A stretch of 8,045 bases of DNA from Bacillota bacterium. Its GTDB lineage: Bacteria > Bacillota > Clostridia > Oscillospirales > Oscillospiraceae. Positions 6,408-8,045 of this stretch are shown piece by piece. The stretch's first letter is position 1, and every line of letters begins with the position of its first letter. A model generated the notes under the pieces. It saw only the letters and a list, made by a program, of their open reading frames with translations. It had not been told where the DNA came from and did no database searches. The position numbers and the translations under genes are program-made. The DNA lies in contig JAEXWS010000154.1 in NCBI GenBank assembly GCA_023406225.1, forward strand, positions 1-8,045. Direction: 5' to 3'.

Positions 6408-6578
6408 CTGTGTCCATTAGCCAGGGACGCTGAAATTCCCTGTTATCGTCTGTTGGACGCCACCGAATACAGCGAGGTGTTGGATCGGTTCCAGAGCGTG
6501 CTACTGAGCCTGTATAATCACTCATTCAGCGCCCGGAAGGAGCTTTTTGGTCAAGATGCAGAACTGCCCACGCTATAA
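6408..6578 (+). pseudogene. Orphan C-terminal coding fragment, function not recognised
   Basis: A 56-codon open stretch between TAA (6405-6407) and TAA (6576-6578), with no ATG or convincing ribosome binding site. Its translation looks like real globular protein, rich in alternating hydrophobic and charged helix positions: CYRLLDATEYSEVLDRFQSV, then LLSLYNHSFSARKELFG, ending QDAELPTL. It reads as the tail of a larger gene whose front was lost, plausibly when the neighbouring insertion sequence arrived and decayed. I do not recognise the family. It is on the same strand as hsdR and ends 65 bases before it, so the lost gene may once have preceded hsdR in the same unit. Confidence 0.45.
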
Positions 6579-6632
6579 TGGAAGGTGTTTCAGACGAGAG
6601 AAAAGACGTAAACGCCCGATCTTCAACAGGAT

Positions 6633-6638
6633 GGAGGG
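6633..6638 (+). promoter_or_regulatory. Ribosome binding site of hsdR
   Basis: GGAGGG 5 bases before the ATG at 6644-6646. It fixes the start of the long open frame. Confidence 0.8.
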
Positions 6639-6643
6639 ATATC

Positions 6644-8045
6644 ATGAACAGCAACTTTTGTTTTTTAGAAAAAGACTTTCCTGTGTTATTCAACTTCGGC
6701 CACCTGGCGGAAGAATATTGTTACAGCGACTCCAACTCTTGCCTGATGAAATTGGGGATGATCGGTGAGACCATCGCCAACTTGATGTTTACCTATGATC
6801 GGATTCCGCCTCCAGCGGACAATACCGCGGTAAAGCGCATTGATGCCCTCTACCGTGAGGGCCTGCTGACGCAGGACCTGGTGGATATCCTGCACGCTCT
6901 CCGCAAGGCGCGCAACAAGGCGGTTCATGAGAACTACGCCTCCGTGACGGACGGGATGGCGCTCCTGCCTATGGCGCACAGCCTGTGCGAATGGTTCATG
7001 CAGACCTATGGCGACTGGAATTACCAGCACCACGAATTTGTGATGCCTGTCCCGCAGCAGCAGGCAAAAACCGCAGATCAGGCGGCGGAAGAGCAAGAGG
7101 AAACCCGCTTGGCGCAGGAGGCGGAGGCGAAAGCCGCCCAAACGGAGGCCATCTCCAAAGAAAGCCGCCGCAGGCGGGCCAGCCAGACGGCAAGCCAGCG
7201 CCAGCGGCCGGAGGCGGAAACGCGATTTCTTATCGACGAGCAGCTTCGGCAGGTAGGGTGGGAAGCCGACACCGAAAACCTGCGTTTTTCCAAGGGGACC
7301 CGCCCCGTCAAGGGGAGGAACCTTGCCATTGCCGAGTGGCCTACGGACTCCACGGTTGGAAAGCGCGGGCAGGCCGACTACGCCCTTTTTATCGGGTTGC
7401 AGATGGTGGGGATCATCGAGGCGAAGGCGGAGCATAAGGACATCCCTTCCGTCATCGATTATCAGGGAAAGGACTATCCCCGCAACATTCGTGCGGAGGA
7501 TGCGCAATATCAGATTGGAACCTGGGGCAACTATAAAGTCCCGTTTACTTTTGCAACCAATGGAAGACCGTATCTGGAGCAGTATAAGACAAAGTCCGGC
7601 ATCTGGTTTCTGGATCTCCGCCAGCCCTCCAATGCGCCAAAGGCACTGCGGGGATGGATGAGCCCGGAGAACCTTCTGGAACTGCTGGGAAAGAATATCG
7701 ATGCAGGCAACCGGGCATTGGAAGAGATGCCCTTTCATCTGCTGCGGGACAAAGACGGACTGAATCTCCGGGATTATCAGCTGCGGGCCATTCAGGCGGC
7801 GGAACAGGCCATCATGGATGGGAGGAACACAGCGCTGCTGGCTATGGCAACCGGCACCGGAAAGACACGAACCGTGCTGGGCACGATCTACCGCTTTTTG
7901 AAGACGGGCCGCTTCAAGCGCATCCTGTTCCTGGTGGACCGCACTGCTCTGGGTGAACAGGCATTGGATGTATTCAAGGAAGTCAAGCTGGAGGACCTGA
8001 TGCCTCTGGCGGACATCTACAATATCAAGGGTCTGGAGGATAAGG
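6644..8045 (+). CDS. hsdR: Type I restriction endonuclease R subunit, EcoEI-like (partial, runs off the window)
   Basis: The first 467 codons of the motor/nuclease subunit of a type I restriction-modification enzyme, which with HsdM and HsdS cuts unmethylated foreign DNA by ATP-driven translocation. Regions in order: a DUF4145-like helical N-terminus (about 20-125, with LHALRKARNKAVHENYA); a Gln/Glu/Ala/Arg-rich linker, probably coiled coil (138-190); an HsdR_N nuclease domain (about 190-330) with a PD-(D/E)xK-like site, D245 in GQADYALF and E259-A-K261 in GIIEAKAEHKD; then the superfamily 2 helicase start RDYQLRAIQAAEQAI (376-390) with Walker A ATGTGKT (402-408) and ILFLVDRTALGEQA (427-440). 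The DEAD-type box and C-terminal half lie beyond the edge; relatives are roughly 1,000-1,100 residues. No stop interrupts the visible part. The frame is easily missed because it has no stop inside the window and is covered by long minus-strand frames. Confidence 0.93.
   Translation, partial: MNSNFCFLEKDFPVLFNFGHLAEEYCYSDSNSCLMKLGMIGETIANLMFTYDRIPPPADNTAVKRIDALYREGLLTQDLVDILHALRKARNKAVHENYASVTDGMALLPMAHSLCEWFMQTYGDWNYQHHEFVMPVPQQQAKTADQAAEEQEETRLAQEAEAKAAQTEAISKESRRRRASQTASQRQRPEAETRFLIDEQLRQVGWEADTENLRFSKGTRPVKGRNLAIAEWPTDSTVGKRGQADYALFIGLQMVGIIEAKAEHKDIPSVIDYQGKDYPRNIRAEDAQYQIGTWGNYKVPFTFATNGRPYLEQYKTKSGIWFLDLRQPSNAPKALRGWMSPENLLELLGKNIDAGNRALEEMPFHLLRDKDGLNLRDYQLRAIQAAEQAIMDGRNTALLAMATGTGKTRTVLGTIYRFLKTGRFKRILFLVDRTALGEQALDVFKEVKLEDLMPLADIYNIKGLEDK

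Larger units (their letters stand above)
6225..6643. other. 420-base stretch without an intact gene
   Basis: Between the transposase remnant and hsdR lie the leftward terminator-like hairpin (6266-6295), a perfect 7-base inverted repeat GGGACCA-CGC-TGGTCCC (6383-6399), and the orphan coding fragment (6408-6578). The last 65 bases before hsdR (6579-6643) hold its ribosome binding site. At 6574-6579 there is a TATAAT that could be a -10 element, but no acceptable -35 stands 16-18 bases before it. Reading frames 6317-6430 include a short plausible stretch (YGTTLVPLITVSIS) in a different frame from the fragment, which may be frameshifted debris of the same gene. Confidence 0.5.

Noticed and set aside
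6574..6579. TATAAT as the hsdR promoter -10
   Set aside because: No acceptable -35 stands 16-18 bases before it; TTGGTC is 21 bases away. It also lies at the end of a coding fragment.
6686..7738. A 350-codon minus-strand frame opposite hsdR
   Set aside because: Shadow of the hsdR coding strand; no ribosome binding site and no protein-family features, whereas the plus strand has nuclease and helicase motifs.
7849..7858. Repeat of the tRNA-Leu 3' end (ACCGGCACC) inside hsdR as an attachment site
   Set aside because: The match is nine bases and is explained by codons of the Walker A motif ATGTGKT.
1..8045. CRISPR arrays, rRNA, riboswitches, phage integrase genes
   Set aside because: Looked for on both strands; no regularly spaced repeats, rRNA-like stretches, recognisable riboswitch cores or integrase motifs were seen.

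Overview
The window reads as a chromosomal segment from a high-GC, Gram-positive anaerobe of the Clostridia, most like gut Oscillospiraceae. That is an inference from strong GGAGG ribosome binding sites, TTGNNN-17-TATAAT promoters, a LexA box of the Firmicutes type, the RadC/UvrB/MmcQ protein styles, and a tRNA with its CCA encoded. No species can be named from the sequence alone.

The left half (1-4803) is ordinary GC-rich core chromosome, read entirely leftward (minus strand). In transcription order it holds a promoter, radC (JAMM-domain RadC family), then a second promoter with a candidate SOS/LexA box, uvrB (excision repair helicase), an MmcQ/YjbR-family protein, an MBOAT O-acyltransferase of the AlgI type, and the first 26 codons of an exported or membrane protein that is probably its partner. 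The last three genes are tightly packed (6 and 12 bases between them) and probably co-transcribed. radC and uvrB each have their own promoter, and the uvrB control region overlaps the end of radC.

At 4870-5001 a tRNA-Leu(CAA) gene runs rightward behind a near-consensus promoter. It is followed by two consecutive hairpins, the second a clear rho-independent terminator. This tRNA marks a boundary. To its right the base composition drops and accessory DNA begins: a decayed IS3-family transposase on the minus strand (5200-6224, one frameshift and three in-frame TAG codons), then a 420-base stretch of debris with an orphan C-terminal coding fragment, and then the start of a type I restriction endonuclease gene (hsdR, EcoEI-like with an N-terminal DUF4145-like region) on the plus strand. 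hsdR is open from 6644 to the window edge; its methylase and specificity genes would be expected beyond the edge.

So the window spans the junction between a conserved DNA-repair neighbourhood and a tRNA-anchored accessory/defence region. I see no convincing novel multi-gene system. The points most worth checking are the regulatory architecture at radC/uvrB, the structured tRNA tail, and the unidentified gene fragment upstream of hsdR.
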